The notes beneath the pieces were generated by a model that was not told the origin of the DNA, did not search any database, and saw nothing but the letters and a program-made list of their open reading frames with translations. A program made the translations under genes and the position numbers. Positions 1-7,612 of a stretch of 9,995 bases of DNA are shown piece by piece (position 1 is the stretch's first letter; each line of letters opens with the position of its first letter). This DNA is from Bacteroidota bacterium (GTDB lineage: Bacteria > Bacteroidota > Rhodothermia > Balneolales > Balneolaceae): contig JAGXIS010000019.1 of the NCBI GenBank assembly GCA_024635465.1, positions 1 through 9,995 of the forward strand. The letters are read 5' to 3'.

Positions 1-109
1 GCTATCAGCTATCAGCTATCAGCTATCAGCTATCAGCTATCAGCTATCAGCTATCAGCTATCAGCTATCAGCTATCAGCTATCAGCTATCAGCTATCAGC
101 TATCAGCTA
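1..109. repeat. Heptanucleotide tandem repeat (GCTATCA)n
   Basis: The unit GCTATCA is repeated without a mismatch for 15 full copies, followed by GCTA, after which the sequence changes to unique DNA. The array runs off the left edge, so its true length is unknown. Because 7 is not a multiple of 3, each frame reads through all phases; on the plus strand none gives a stop inside the array (21 nt encode the cycle AISYQLS), while the minus strand meets TGA and TAG. The frame of position 1 leaves the repeat and stops at TGA 118-120; the frame of position 2 stops at 137-139; the third stops at TAA 108-110. It ends 55 bp before the preferred start of the first gene. It may be a promoter-spacer or coding repeat that changes length by slippage, or an assembly break at a contig end. 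Confidence 0.95.
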
Positions 110-164
110 ATAAAAGATGATTTATTTACGATTTATTAAAAAAATTAAAAATTGGATTTTATAT

Positions 165-1058
165 ATGAAATCCCAAAGACAACATTATTTCCCTATTCTC
201 TATCTAAGTTTATTACTGGTTATACTATCAGAATGTTCACCAGAGCGTAATAATCTAGATAATACTATCATTGCTTCCGTATCCGGTAATAACCTCACAT
301 TTGATGAAGCGATTAAAAATGTCCCGGAGTTTTTACTTCAGGAAGATTCTGTAAGAGCTATTCAAGCCTTTGCTCATCAATGGGTTCAATCACAAGTCTC
401 AATTGAACACGCAAAACGATTGGGTATTCAAAATCTTGAACAGTATCAGAATAAATTGAGTCGGTATCAGGATCAATTGTTGGAATCAATGTTGAAAGAA
501 CAAATTCTGGAAACGAATGTCGGTCAGATTGAAGTGACTCGCGATGAAGCCCTCTCCTATTATCAAGCATATCGGGAACATTTTACTTTTGATGAGAGAT
601 ATGTACGGTTTAGACTCATATCAACACGAACAAGAGCCGATGCAGAGAATGCTAACAGAGATTTAATTAGTGGAATTGAATGGGAAACCATACTTCAAAA
701 CTACAGTATAAATCCCGATTTACAGTTGAGACAATCAACACAATACTGGCCAATATCTATGGCAGCAACAGAAATTCCACCTATCAGTGAAAATTTAATC
801 ACGCTGGGAATAAGTGAACGATCTATTATTCATTTCCATGATAATCGTTACCACTTAATTCAGTTAATAGATGAAAAAACTGAAGGTGAATATCCTGAAT
901 TAGATTGGTTGATACCTCAAATATCAGAATGGTTAAAACTTGAGAAATCCAGAAGAATTACAAATGGTTATCTGCGAAATCTTTATCTTCAGGCAGAATC
1001 AAATAATGAAATAGAGTTACTTAACGTTAGTGACATCGAACAACTACTTGCACAATAA
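165..1058 (+). CDS. PpiC/SurA-like lipoprotein with degenerate parvulin domain
   Basis: Probable periplasmic folding factor anchored to a membrane by lipid. Numbering from ATG 165 gives 297 residues. Residues 1-24 form a lipoprotein signal: a basic N-terminus, a Leu/Ile-rich core and a lipobox-like L-S-E-C with C24 as the lipidation site (Glu at -1 is unusual). Residues about 28-140 are helical and resemble the SurA N-terminal region. Residues about 145-235 look like a worn parvulin domain: the ending RYHLIQL (from residue 228) matches the family's GYHII strand and an L-x-x-G-x-x-S step precedes it, but the N-terminal ASHIL histidine and the GGDLG loop are missing, so isomerase activity is doubtful. 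ATG 117 in the same frame would add 16 residues before the signal and is less likely; TAA 108-110 blocks any longer start. surA begins 12 bp downstream, which suggests shared transcription and function. Confidence 0.8.
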   Translation: MKSQRQHYFPILYLSLLLVILSECSPERNNLDNTIIASVSGNNLTFDEAIKNVPEFLLQEDSVRAIQAFAHQWVQSQVSIEHAKRLGIQNLEQYQNKLSRYQDQLLESMLKEQILETNVGQIEVTRDEALSYYQAYREHFTFDERYVRFRLISTRTRADAENANRDLISGIEWETILQNYSINPDLQLRQSTQYWPISMAATEIPPISENLITLGISERSIIHFHDNRYHLIQLIDEKTEGEYPELDWLIPQISEWLKLEKSRRITNGYLRNLYLQAESNNEIELLNVSDIEQLLAQ

Positions 1059-1070
1059 ATTATTTTTTGA

Positions 1071-2462
1071 ATGAACATTTTATATCGAGTTATTTTTATC
1101 ACTCTGCTCTGTATTCTTTTTACAGATGCTATCACGGCTCAAGGTCAGCAACAGACTACTGATAAAATTGTAGCCATCGTAAACGATCGAATTATTTTAA
1201 AGTCAGATGTGGATGAAGAGATTCTTAACTACATGAGGCAGTCTGAAGTGGACGGTCAAGAAATTGATTTTACTACAGAAATATGGTACAGTGCACTTCA
1301 GAGCATGGTCGACAGTTATGTACTTCTTGAAAAAGCCAAGTTGGACTCTGTCGAAGTAAGTGACGATGTGGTTACAAGAAACATGGATCAACGAATTAAC
1401 CAACTGATTCGTCAAGCAGGCAGCGAGGGAGCTCTAGAAGAAGCCTTTGGACAGAGCCTTGTTCAAATACGGGCAGAATTCAGAGAGCAATTTAGAGAAC
1501 AGATGATTGCCCAAACTGTACAACAGAATAAAATGAGTACCATATCCATCACACGACCCGAAGTTGAAGAATTTTTTAATCAAATTCCTGAGGAATCAAT
1601 TCCCACAATACCTGAACAGATATCGCTCTCACAGATTGTAATTATTCCCAAACCTCTGGAGGATGCAAAAAATGAGGCTTTCGAAAGAGCTCAAGCTCTT
1701 AGAGATTCTGTTACTACTCACGGAAAAGACTTTGAAGAGATGGCTCGTCTATATAGTGAAGACGTTTCTGCTCCAAATGGTGGATTAATACCCTTGATGT
1801 CACTTGATGAACTAGTATCGAGTTATTCGGCAGCGGCAGCGGCCTTACAGCCCGGAGGAATTTCACAAGTTGTTGAAACACGATTTGGTTTTCATGTAAT
1901 TCGTCTAAATAACCGCTCCGGCGATAATATTGAGACTAATCATATACTTATAAAAATAGATGAAGAATTAGTCGATGAAGAATCTGCCATCGAGAAGTTG
2001 AATGCAATTCGCGACAGTGTTCTGGTTCATGATAAAAACTTTGCTGATATGGCCAGAACCTATTCAGAAGATGAGGATAGCAACGTATTTGGCGGTAGAA
2101 TAGTTAACCCTCAAACAGGTCAAAGACTTCTTCAAATAGAACAGTTGGAACCCGCCCTGTATAGAATAGCACTCCTTCTAGATGAAGAAGGTCAAATATC
2201 AGAACCCAGACCTTATAATCCCCAAACTCCTACAGTCAGCAGAGCGTTCCGAATCGTTCGGCTTGACACACATATTCCTGAACATCGCGCAAACTTAAGA
2301 CAAGATTATGATCAGATCAGGGAATTTGCTCTCCAACAAAAAACCACTCGGATAATGGGTCAGTGGATAGATGATCTTAGAAATGAAGTCTATGTTGAAT
2401 TCAAAATTCCTTTACCGGATGATGTTGTCGGTATTGATGAGCAAGAACCTGTGACATTATAA
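1071..2462 (+). CDS. surA: SurA-type periplasmic chaperone / peptidyl-prolyl isomerase
   Basis: Periplasmic chaperone expected to escort unfolded outer-membrane proteins to the BAM machinery. It has 463 residues, near the usual SurA size. Residues 1-23 are a Sec signal peptide with likely cleavage after I-T-A (A23). The SurA N-terminal domain follows, with the typical I-V-N-D-R-I-I-L-K-S-D-V run near residues 35-50. Two parvulin domains lie at about 183-278 and 288-398, then a C-terminal helix. Domain 1 has YSED and NGG loops and the FGFHVIRL strand with H275, but Q188 stands where the first histidine is expected. Domain 2 has N-H-I-L-I with H291 and a FGG loop, but R394 replaces the second histidine (A-F-R-I-V-R-L). 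Each domain thus keeps one of two conserved histidines. No Shine-Dalgarno is seen before the ATG. moxR starts 4 bp after the stop, so the genes are almost surely co-transcribed. Confidence 0.88.
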   Translation: MNILYRVIFITLLCILFTDAITAQGQQQTTDKIVAIVNDRIILKSDVDEEILNYMRQSEVDGQEIDFTTEIWYSALQSMVDSYVLLEKAKLDSVEVSDDVVTRNMDQRINQLIRQAGSEGALEEAFGQSLVQIRAEFREQFREQMIAQTVQQNKMSTISITRPEVEEFFNQIPEESIPTIPEQISLSQIVIIPKPLEDAKNEAFERAQALRDSVTTHGKDFEEMARLYSEDVSAPNGGLIPLMSLDELVSSYSAAAAALQPGGISQVVETRFGFHVIRLNNRSGDNIETNHILIKIDEELVDEESAIEKLNAIRDSVLVHDKNFADMARTYSEDEDSNVFGGRIVNPQTGQRLLQIEQLEPALYRIALLLDEEGQISEPRPYNPQTPTVSRAFRIVRLDTHIPEHRANLRQDYDQIREFALQQKTTRIMGQWIDDLRNEVYVEFKIPLPDDVVGIDEQEPVTL

Positions 2463-2466
2463 TCTG

Positions 2467-3462
2467 ATGAATGATCCAATACCAAGTGATGCAAAAAAAG
2501 CAGCACTATTTTTTAGTGAATCTTATCAGAATATTAAGGATGAGATTTCAAAAACTGTTGTAGGCCAACAAGAGGTCATTGATCAATTGCTGATTTCCCT
2601 TTTCTCAAAAGGTCATTGTGTTTTGGTTGGTGTACCCGGACTTGCTAAAACCTTGTTAATTCAAACATTAGCAAAAACGTTAAACCTCTCTTTTAATCGA
2701 ATTCAGTTTACACCGGATCTGATGCCAGGCGATATTACCGGAACTGAAGTGATTGAAGACGACAAGGAAACCGGCCGGAAAAGTTTTCGATTTATTCGGG
2801 GTCCAATATTTTCAAATATTGTTCTCGCTGATGAAATCAATAGAACTCCGCCTAAAACTCAGGCAGCTCTATTGGAAGGAATGCAAGAGTACAGTGTAAC
2901 TGCTTCCGGACAAACACTAAAGCTTGAAGAACCCTTTTTTGTATTGGCAACTCAAAATCCAATAGAACAAGAAGGCACCTATCCACTTCCTGAAGCGCAA
3001 CTTGATCGATTTATGTTTAACATATGGCTCGATTATCCATCTCTTGATGAAGAGAAGATGATCGTGAAACAGACCACTTCTCCCAGAAAAATAGAAATTA
3101 ATTCCATTCTTGATAAGAGTCAGATACTATCTATTCAGGAATTGGTAAGAGATGTACCTCTGCCTGACCATGTGCTACATAAAACGGTGACACTCATCAA
3201 TCAGACTAGACCAAAAACGGAATATTCGACGGATCTTGTTGACAAATACCTAAGCTGGGGTGCAGGTCCCAGAGCATCTCAATACCTGATTTTAGGTGCA
3301 AAAACCCGAGCATTATCTCAAGGGCGTTTTAATGTCGAAATGGAAGATATACATGAGTTAGCAGTCCCTGTTTTGAGACATCGCATTGTAACAAATTATA
3401 CTGCTGAAGCTGAAGGGTTAACCACTGTTGATATCATTCATAAATTACTTAAGAATCTCTAA
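2467..3462 (+). CDS. moxR: MoxR-family AAA+ ATPase
   Basis: Cytoplasmic AAA+ ATPase of the MoxR family (331 residues, normal length), thought to act as a chaperone that remodels or activates VWA-domain partners. The diagnostic motifs are present: Walker A GVPGLAKT at 55-62 (the MoxR form with Ala before Lys), Walker B VLADEINR at 119-126, sensor 1 region LATQNP at 160-165, and the sensor 2 motif GAGPR at 265-269 with R269. The EGTYPLPEAQLDRF segment between sensor 1 and the lid is also typical. The gene sits between surA (4 bp gap) and a VWA membrane protein (12 bp gap). In many bacteria MoxR is followed by a DUF58 protein and then VWA proteins; here the DUF58 gene is missing at this position and the VWA protein follows directly. 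That protein is the most likely partner, which is inference from neighbourhood. Confidence 0.95.
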   Translation: MNDPIPSDAKKAALFFSESYQNIKDEISKTVVGQQEVIDQLLISLFSKGHCVLVGVPGLAKTLLIQTLAKTLNLSFNRIQFTPDLMPGDITGTEVIEDDKETGRKSFRFIRGPIFSNIVLADEINRTPPKTQAALLEGMQEYSVTASGQTLKLEEPFFVLATQNPIEQEGTYPLPEAQLDRFMFNIWLDYPSLDEEKMIVKQTTSPRKIEINSILDKSQILSIQELVRDVPLPDHVLHKTVTLINQTRPKTEYSTDLVDKYLSWGAGPRASQYLILGAKTRALSQGRFNVEMEDIHELAVPVLRHRIVTNYTAEAEGLTTVDIIHKLLKNL

Positions 3463-3465
3463 GGA
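3461..3465 (+). promoter_or_regulatory. Shine-Dalgarno-like AAGGA before the VWA gene
   Basis: AAGGA overlaps the last bases of the moxR stop codon and ends 9 nt before ATG 3475. It is the only good Shine-Dalgarno match at a gene start in the window; the other starts have A/T-rich leaders. It supports ATG 3475 over ATG 3470, whose frame closes after ten codons. Confidence 0.45.
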
Positions 3466-3474
3466 TCCGATGAT

Positions 3475-5592
3475 ATGGTCAGCCAGTTTATACAGGGTAT
3501 AAGTCCGGTAGTACCACTCATTTTAATACTATTCATCTTTCTCCTCTCCCTTTTTATTGCCTGGTGGACCTATCAGTATTTAGAAAGCCTTTCTCAGTTA
3601 AAAAAACGAACTCTTATTCTTTTAAGAGCTTCCTCCTTTTTTATTCTTGTTATCCTGCTCTTAAACCCCTATTTGCTGCTTGAATACAGTTCTGACGATT
3701 CGCCTCAGATAGCCATTTACATTGATGACAGTCAAAGTTTATCGATTGAACGAGGGGATTACCAAGGAATGACCGAATACAGAGAACTTTTAAATCGTTT
3801 CAACCAAACAACTTTGGAAGGTTTTGAAAAGTCAACCTTTCTTTTCTCTGATACTGTTCTTCAAGAAGATCAACTCACTCTTACTGGGACTCGAACCAAT
3901 ATTAACAATGTATTGGAACATATCAGATTGAATGAAAATCGATTTAAATCTGCCATCCTCATATCAGATGGAATTGTTACTCAAGGCAGGAATCCAATTT
4001 TTGGAGCACAAAATCTCACGATACCGGTTATTACGATTCCGGTTGGCGATACTACTCAAGTCAAAGATATCGCCATTGCAGGCATTGAATATTCACAGGA
4101 AACATACACATTTACCGGGGAAACGATCACCGTAGAAGTGCAGCAAGAGGGCTTTTTGAATGAATCATCAGATGTACAGTTGTTACTTGATGGCGAAATA
4201 TTGGAAACCAAAAATATTCAGTATCCTGCCACTTCGAGCAGTCAAATTCTTGAGTTTTATCATGAATTTAATGAACCTGGTTTTTACAATTTTCAAATAA
4301 ATATTCCTCCAAAACCTGAAGAATTTACTGACCAAAACAACCAAACTTCTTTTACCATTGAAGTTCAAGATGATAAAACCTCAATTTTATCACTATCATT
4401 TGATATTCATCCCGATGTAAGTACGATTCGTAGAATAATTTCATCTGATCAACAAAATGAATTGATCACCTCAACCTGGATTGGAAATAACCGATTTCTT
4501 GGAAATGACCCCAATACTTTAGCGGAGGAACCGGATCTTATTGTTTTGCATGGCCTACCTCCTATTGACTCACCCATATTTCAGTGGATTGAAGACCAAC
4601 AAACACCATTTTTAATTTTTCAATCTCCAAATACAACACAGTTATTTTCAGAACGGGAATTTGCAGAGTTAACAGGATACCAACTTGGCTCACCTACCGG
4701 TACAATAGATGTTCAACTTGATTATCAGAATAATTCAATTCAGCATCCGATCATGGAACTGGGAATTATCGAAACGAACCGTTTTCCCACTTTAAAAATG
4801 GCAAGAAGTGATTATAATTTATCTGCTCTCGCTCAACCTCTTCTTGTTTCTTCATTTGAACGGTTAGAGAATGACTTTCCCGTCATCATTGTCACAGACG
4901 CCTCAAACAGACGTATTTCAAGCGTTTCAGCGTATGGATGGTATCGATTTGAACAGAGTCCACAACCTGAAGTAAGGCAATTTTTCAAAACACTTTTCAC
5001 AAATATTATCTCATGGACGTCCACATCATCGGATCGGCGAACATTACAAATCCATCCTTTAAAAGAGTTCTATACGGAAAATGAAATTATTCGAGTGAGG
5101 GGGGAACTCTACAATGAAAGAGGTGAACCAGAACCGGAAGCACAAATTGAAATCTCAGTCTATCAAAGCGATCAGGATACTCCAATTCAATCATTCGTGA
5201 TGTCACACCAACAAAACGAAATATACCAAGCAGATTTAGGAAATTATCCTATTGGAATATACAGATTAAATGCCATAGCCACGCGTAACGAGAGAATTAT
5301 TGGAACAGCGGAAAGTCGTGTTAATGTGAGTGAATCTATTATTGAATACATAAATACTAAAAGAGATGACTCAACACTTCGACTCATCTCAGAAACGACG
5401 TCCGGAATCATGTTGGGAGATTTGAATTTTGAACGTCTAATGCCCTTTTTGAACAGTTTAACAAATGAAGAGACTGACCAACGGGTTTCAAATAATTTCT
5501 ACTATCTGAGTAGAAGTGGATATTGGTTTTTACTTGTATTAATTCTTCTATCCACAGAATGGTTGATAAGACGATCAGCCTCATTGCCATAA
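3475..5592 (+). CDS. VWA-domain inner-membrane protein, MoxR-associated
   Basis: Large membrane protein of 705 residues. Two hydrophobic helices lie at about 11-34 and 46-66, and one at 683-698 near the C-terminus, so most of the protein should lie outside the cytoplasm. A von Willebrand factor A domain spans about 78-195 with an intact MIDAS metal site: DxSxS at D84-S86-S88, a threonine at about T141, and D165 in the SDG loop. About 196-298 looks like an Ig/CARDB-type beta domain (D-V-Q-L-L-L-D-G-E is typical). About 304-515 resembles the glutamine-amidotransferase-like fold found in this type of protein, with no clear catalytic triad. About 522-620 is another beta domain similar to macroglobulin-type segments. 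It directly follows moxR and is its likely client or partner. The overall plan is well known in Bacteroidota-like genomes but the substrate is unknown. The domain borders are read by eye. Confidence 0.8.
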   Translation: MVSQFIQGISPVVPLILILFIFLLSLFIAWWTYQYLESLSQLKKRTLILLRASSFFILVILLLNPYLLLEYSSDDSPQIAIYIDDSQSLSIERGDYQGMTEYRELLNRFNQTTLEGFEKSTFLFSDTVLQEDQLTLTGTRTNINNVLEHIRLNENRFKSAILISDGIVTQGRNPIFGAQNLTIPVITIPVGDTTQVKDIAIAGIEYSQETYTFTGETITVEVQQEGFLNESSDVQLLLDGEILETKNIQYPATSSSQILEFYHEFNEPGFYNFQINIPPKPEEFTDQNNQTSFTIEVQDDKTSILSLSFDIHPDVSTIRRIISSDQQNELITSTWIGNNRFLGNDPNTLAEEPDLIVLHGLPPIDSPIFQWIEDQQTPFLIFQSPNTTQLFSEREFAELTGYQLGSPTGTIDVQLDYQNNSIQHPIMELGIIETNRFPTLKMARSDYNLSALAQPLLVSSFERLENDFPVIIVTDASNRRISSVSAYGWYRFEQSPQPEVRQFFKTLFTNIISWTSTSSDRRTLQIHPLKEFYTENEIIRVRGELYNERGEPEPEAQIEISVYQSDQDTPIQSFVMSHQQNEIYQADLGNYPIGIYRLNAIATRNERIIGTAESRVNVSESIIEYINTKRDDSTLRLISETTSGIMLGDLNFERLMPFLNSLTNEETDQRVSNNFYYLSRSGYWFLLVLILLSTEWLIRRSASLP

Positions 5593-5631
5593 TCTTATTA
5601 GAAATTGATGATATATGATCAATATAAATCC

Positions 5632-5662
5632 AAAAAAAGTCGGCTCTCTCGTAACCGACTTT
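5632..5662 (-). terminator. Intrinsic terminator, minus strand
   Basis: A perfect 8-bp stem, AAAGTCGG (5636-5643) with CCGACTTT (5655-5662), encloses an 11-nt loop. Read on the minus strand the stem runs into seven consecutive T (complement of 5632-5638, three shared with the stem), the layout of a strong Rho-independent terminator, 25 bp after the stop of the minus-strand gene ending at 5687. On the plus strand only TTTAAATG follows, so it would stop the operon ending at 5592 less well, though it may act on both. Confidence 0.85.
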
Positions 5663-5686
5663 AAATGAATGATGCTTTTTCTTTAA

Positions 5687-6907
5687 TTAACTTTTTTTGG
5701 TTACAAGTAGAACAACCAAACCTACAATGACTGCAATGCTGACTATTAACAAAATAAACATCAGGTTAGAAGTAGGCGATGAAGCCTCTCCCCAATTGTT
5801 TAATTTAATATCAATAGCTGAAATTTCAGAGTAGGTCAAAACATTACCTGCTGTCAGTAATTCTCCCCAATCTGCCTTAACGGTATTATTCCAAAAACTG
5901 TTAAAGTTCAAAAATTTCTGATAATCTTCTTCCCTGTTACTTTCTAAACTTGTTTCGTATGAACTATCTACATAAGAATTCAATGCTGTATTAAATTCAG
6001 TAGAAGATGAAAATGGTTCTAATTCAATATCATTTTCACTAAATGAAGTGGCAAGTGTTTCCCAGAGATTATTATCAATGGCAGCTTGCCATGCACTCAG
6101 TAGATCATCGACTTCCTGTTCAGCTACCACAGGTCCTTCCGGTTCAAAAGTTTCAGCTAAACGTGTTCCGATTCGATCCCACACACCCGAAAAATAGCCG
6201 TGTTGCGCTCTCATTGATACATAATCTGATAGGTCTAATGAGATCTCACTATTCGCCAGTTGTACGTATTCAGCCAGTATAGTCTTAAGTATTTCAATCG
6301 GATTATCCTGCAGGCGTTCAGATGCATCACTGATTTCTGATCTTGCAGAAGAATCCATGTTTTGATAGCGTTCAACCAGTTCTTCCAAAAAATCCGAGAC
6401 GAATACATCTCTTTGATCAATATTTAATCTATACTGTCGTATGAGGGCAGCCTGACGGCTCTCATTAGCCGATGATTGTGCTATTCGCTCTTCCAAAGTG
6501 ACCATCTCCTGATTCATATCCGAAATTCGATTTCGAAAGAGATCCATTTCATTAACAAGTACATCTACGCGACTATTTAATTGTTCAATCACTGAGATAT
6601 TTGAATTTGTAGTATTGAAACTGCTTTCCAATCCCTGTAATAATCCATCAAATGTATCCGGATAGATTGCACCATTAATAAGTGATGCGTGACTTTCAAA
6701 TTGAGCTTCAAATGAACTTATTTCTTCTCTAATTTCAGTCAAATCCTCAGTAGAAACTGCATTCTCTACTTTATTTAATAGTTCACTATACCCGGTTCTG
6801 AAATCCTGAATGATTTCAAAATCAGACTGTTGGGCATTTAGTTGTGTGGGAAGTATTAAAAAGAGAATCGTGATAAATGATAACGTAACTTTAGTAAGTG
6901 TATACAT
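5687..6907 (-). CDS. Secreted coiled-coil protein with C-terminal membrane anchor, unknown function
   Basis: Not recognised. The 406-residue product starts with a Sec signal peptide (residues 1-25, likely cut after L-N-A) and ends with one strongly hydrophobic helix at about 381-402, followed by the short tail TKKS. The predicted form is therefore a single-span protein with almost all of its mass in the periplasm. Residues 26-220 are rich in Glu, Gln, Ser and Leu and strongly helical; about 103-182 has heptad-like spacing fit for a coiled coil. The part from about 260 to 375 contains several Trp residues and repeated helical segments. No enzyme motif was seen. It lies 44 bp downstream of a lipoprotein gene on the same strand, and the pair is closed by the terminator at 5632-5662, so co-transcription is likely. 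A structural or scaffold role in the envelope is a guess. Confidence 0.75.
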   Translation of the reverse strand: MYTLTKVTLSFITILFLILPTQLNAQQSDFEIIQDFRTGYSELLNKVENAVSTEDLTEIREEISSFEAQFESHASLINGAIYPDTFDGLLQGLESSFNTTNSNISVIEQLNSRVDVLVNEMDLFRNRISDMNQEMVTLEERIAQSSANESRQAALIRQYRLNIDQRDVFVSDFLEELVERYQNMDSSARSEISDASERLQDNPIEILKTILAEYVQLANSEISLDLSDYVSMRAQHGYFSGVWDRIGTRLAETFEPEGPVVAEQEVDDLLSAWQAAIDNNLWETLATSFSENDIELEPFSSSTEFNTALNSYVDSSYETSLESNREEDYQKFLNFNSFWNNTVKADWGELLTAGNVLTYSEISAIDIKLNNWGEASSPTSNLMFILLIVSIAVIVGLVVLLVTKKS

Positions 6908-6951
6908 GATTTTATGTAGTCTTAAATTTGGATAAGTACAGATCTGTTTAT

Positions 6952-7389
6952 CTAGTAGTTCAGATTGAAAGACTCACCGGTATTTCGATCAATCAACTCA
7001 ATGTATGTCTCCCTTTGATTAAAGGCCGGTTGTGACAATCCATTTTCAGTTATAAACACTTTTTCAACTAATTCTAATGTTGATTCACCGGGCGTAAAAA
7101 CATATACATTGTTAAAACCGGAAGCCGTTACAAAATAAAATCCGGCACTGTTTCTAATCATGCGTATTTCATCAATTTCTGTCAAATTCTCTTCAACAAG
7201 TATGGGAGAAATTGAAAATTTAACCGCATATCGTTGATCATGAACAATTTGTTCAGAATCCGGAACCAAAACACTTTCAATCGGCTGCGAATAATCAACA
7301 TTTTCAAGTATTAAAGATGATCCACAAGCCGATACACTTAATAGAATGGCTAAACTGAATACCATGTAAAGTAGTCTCTGTTTATTCAT
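6952..7389 (-). CDS. Small lipoprotein of unknown function
   Basis: A 145-residue protein with a clear lipoprotein signal: M-N-K-Q-R, a hydrophobic core, and the lipobox V-S-A-C with C22 as the lipidated residue, followed by G-S-S, without Asp at +2. The mature part is predicted to be mostly beta structure, with alternating hydrophobic residues in segments such as RYAVKFSISPILV and GFYFVTASGFNNVYVF. No known family is recognised. It is the first gene of a probable two-gene minus-strand operon with the coiled-coil membrane protein 44 bp downstream; the two may work together at the envelope. The start ATG lacks a Shine-Dalgarno sequence. It is divergent from tadA across 223 bp. Confidence 0.75.
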   Translation of the reverse strand: MNKQRLLYMVFSLAILLSVSACGSSLILENVDYSQPIESVLVPDSEQIVHDQRYAVKFSISPILVEENLTEIDEIRMIRNSAGFYFVTASGFNNVYVFTPGESTLELVEKVFITENGLSQPAFNQRETYIELIDRNTGESFNLNY

Positions 7390-7612
7390 GATCTAGGTTT
7401 ATAAAGTTTATGTTTACTCTTAATTTTTGACACTTTAATTTAAAAAATATAAAATTGTTCCACTATTCGGATTCATCCTGAGTCTTCAACAGGTGAATTT
7501 TTAAATAATGTGATCAGAAAATCATGATAAATCAATCATAATATTACTAATTCATCATACTTTAACACTTAAGTAACTGTTTCTTTCATTAATTTAACAT
7601 ATTTGCAGTCCA
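7390..7612. promoter_or_regulatory. Divergent intergenic region, lipoprotein gene / tadA
   Basis: 223 bp of very AT-rich DNA between two divergent genes must contain both promoters. The best plus-strand candidate is CATATTTG at 7598-7605, one base off the Bacteroidota -7 consensus TAnnTTTG, but it lies only 7 bp from ATG 7613 and would give an almost leaderless tadA message. An 8-bp palindrome ATCATGAT is at 7521-7528. No perfect -7 box was found on the minus strand. No ORF or RNA gene is apparent. Confidence 0.4.

Noticed and set aside
1..109. CRISPR array
   Set aside because: The units are 7 bp and contiguous with no spacers, and no cas gene is near; it is a simple tandem repeat.
6043..6282. 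Plus-strand open frame of 79 codons within the coiled-coil gene
   Set aside because: It lies antisense inside a well-supported gene and its translation shows no domain or signal; it is a shadow of the real frame.
6931..6952. Inverted repeat around ACAGATCTGT with outer arms GATAA and TTATC
   Set aside because: The centre leaves no proper loop and one arm carries a two-base bulge; no T run follows on either strand, so it is not a convincing terminator or operator.
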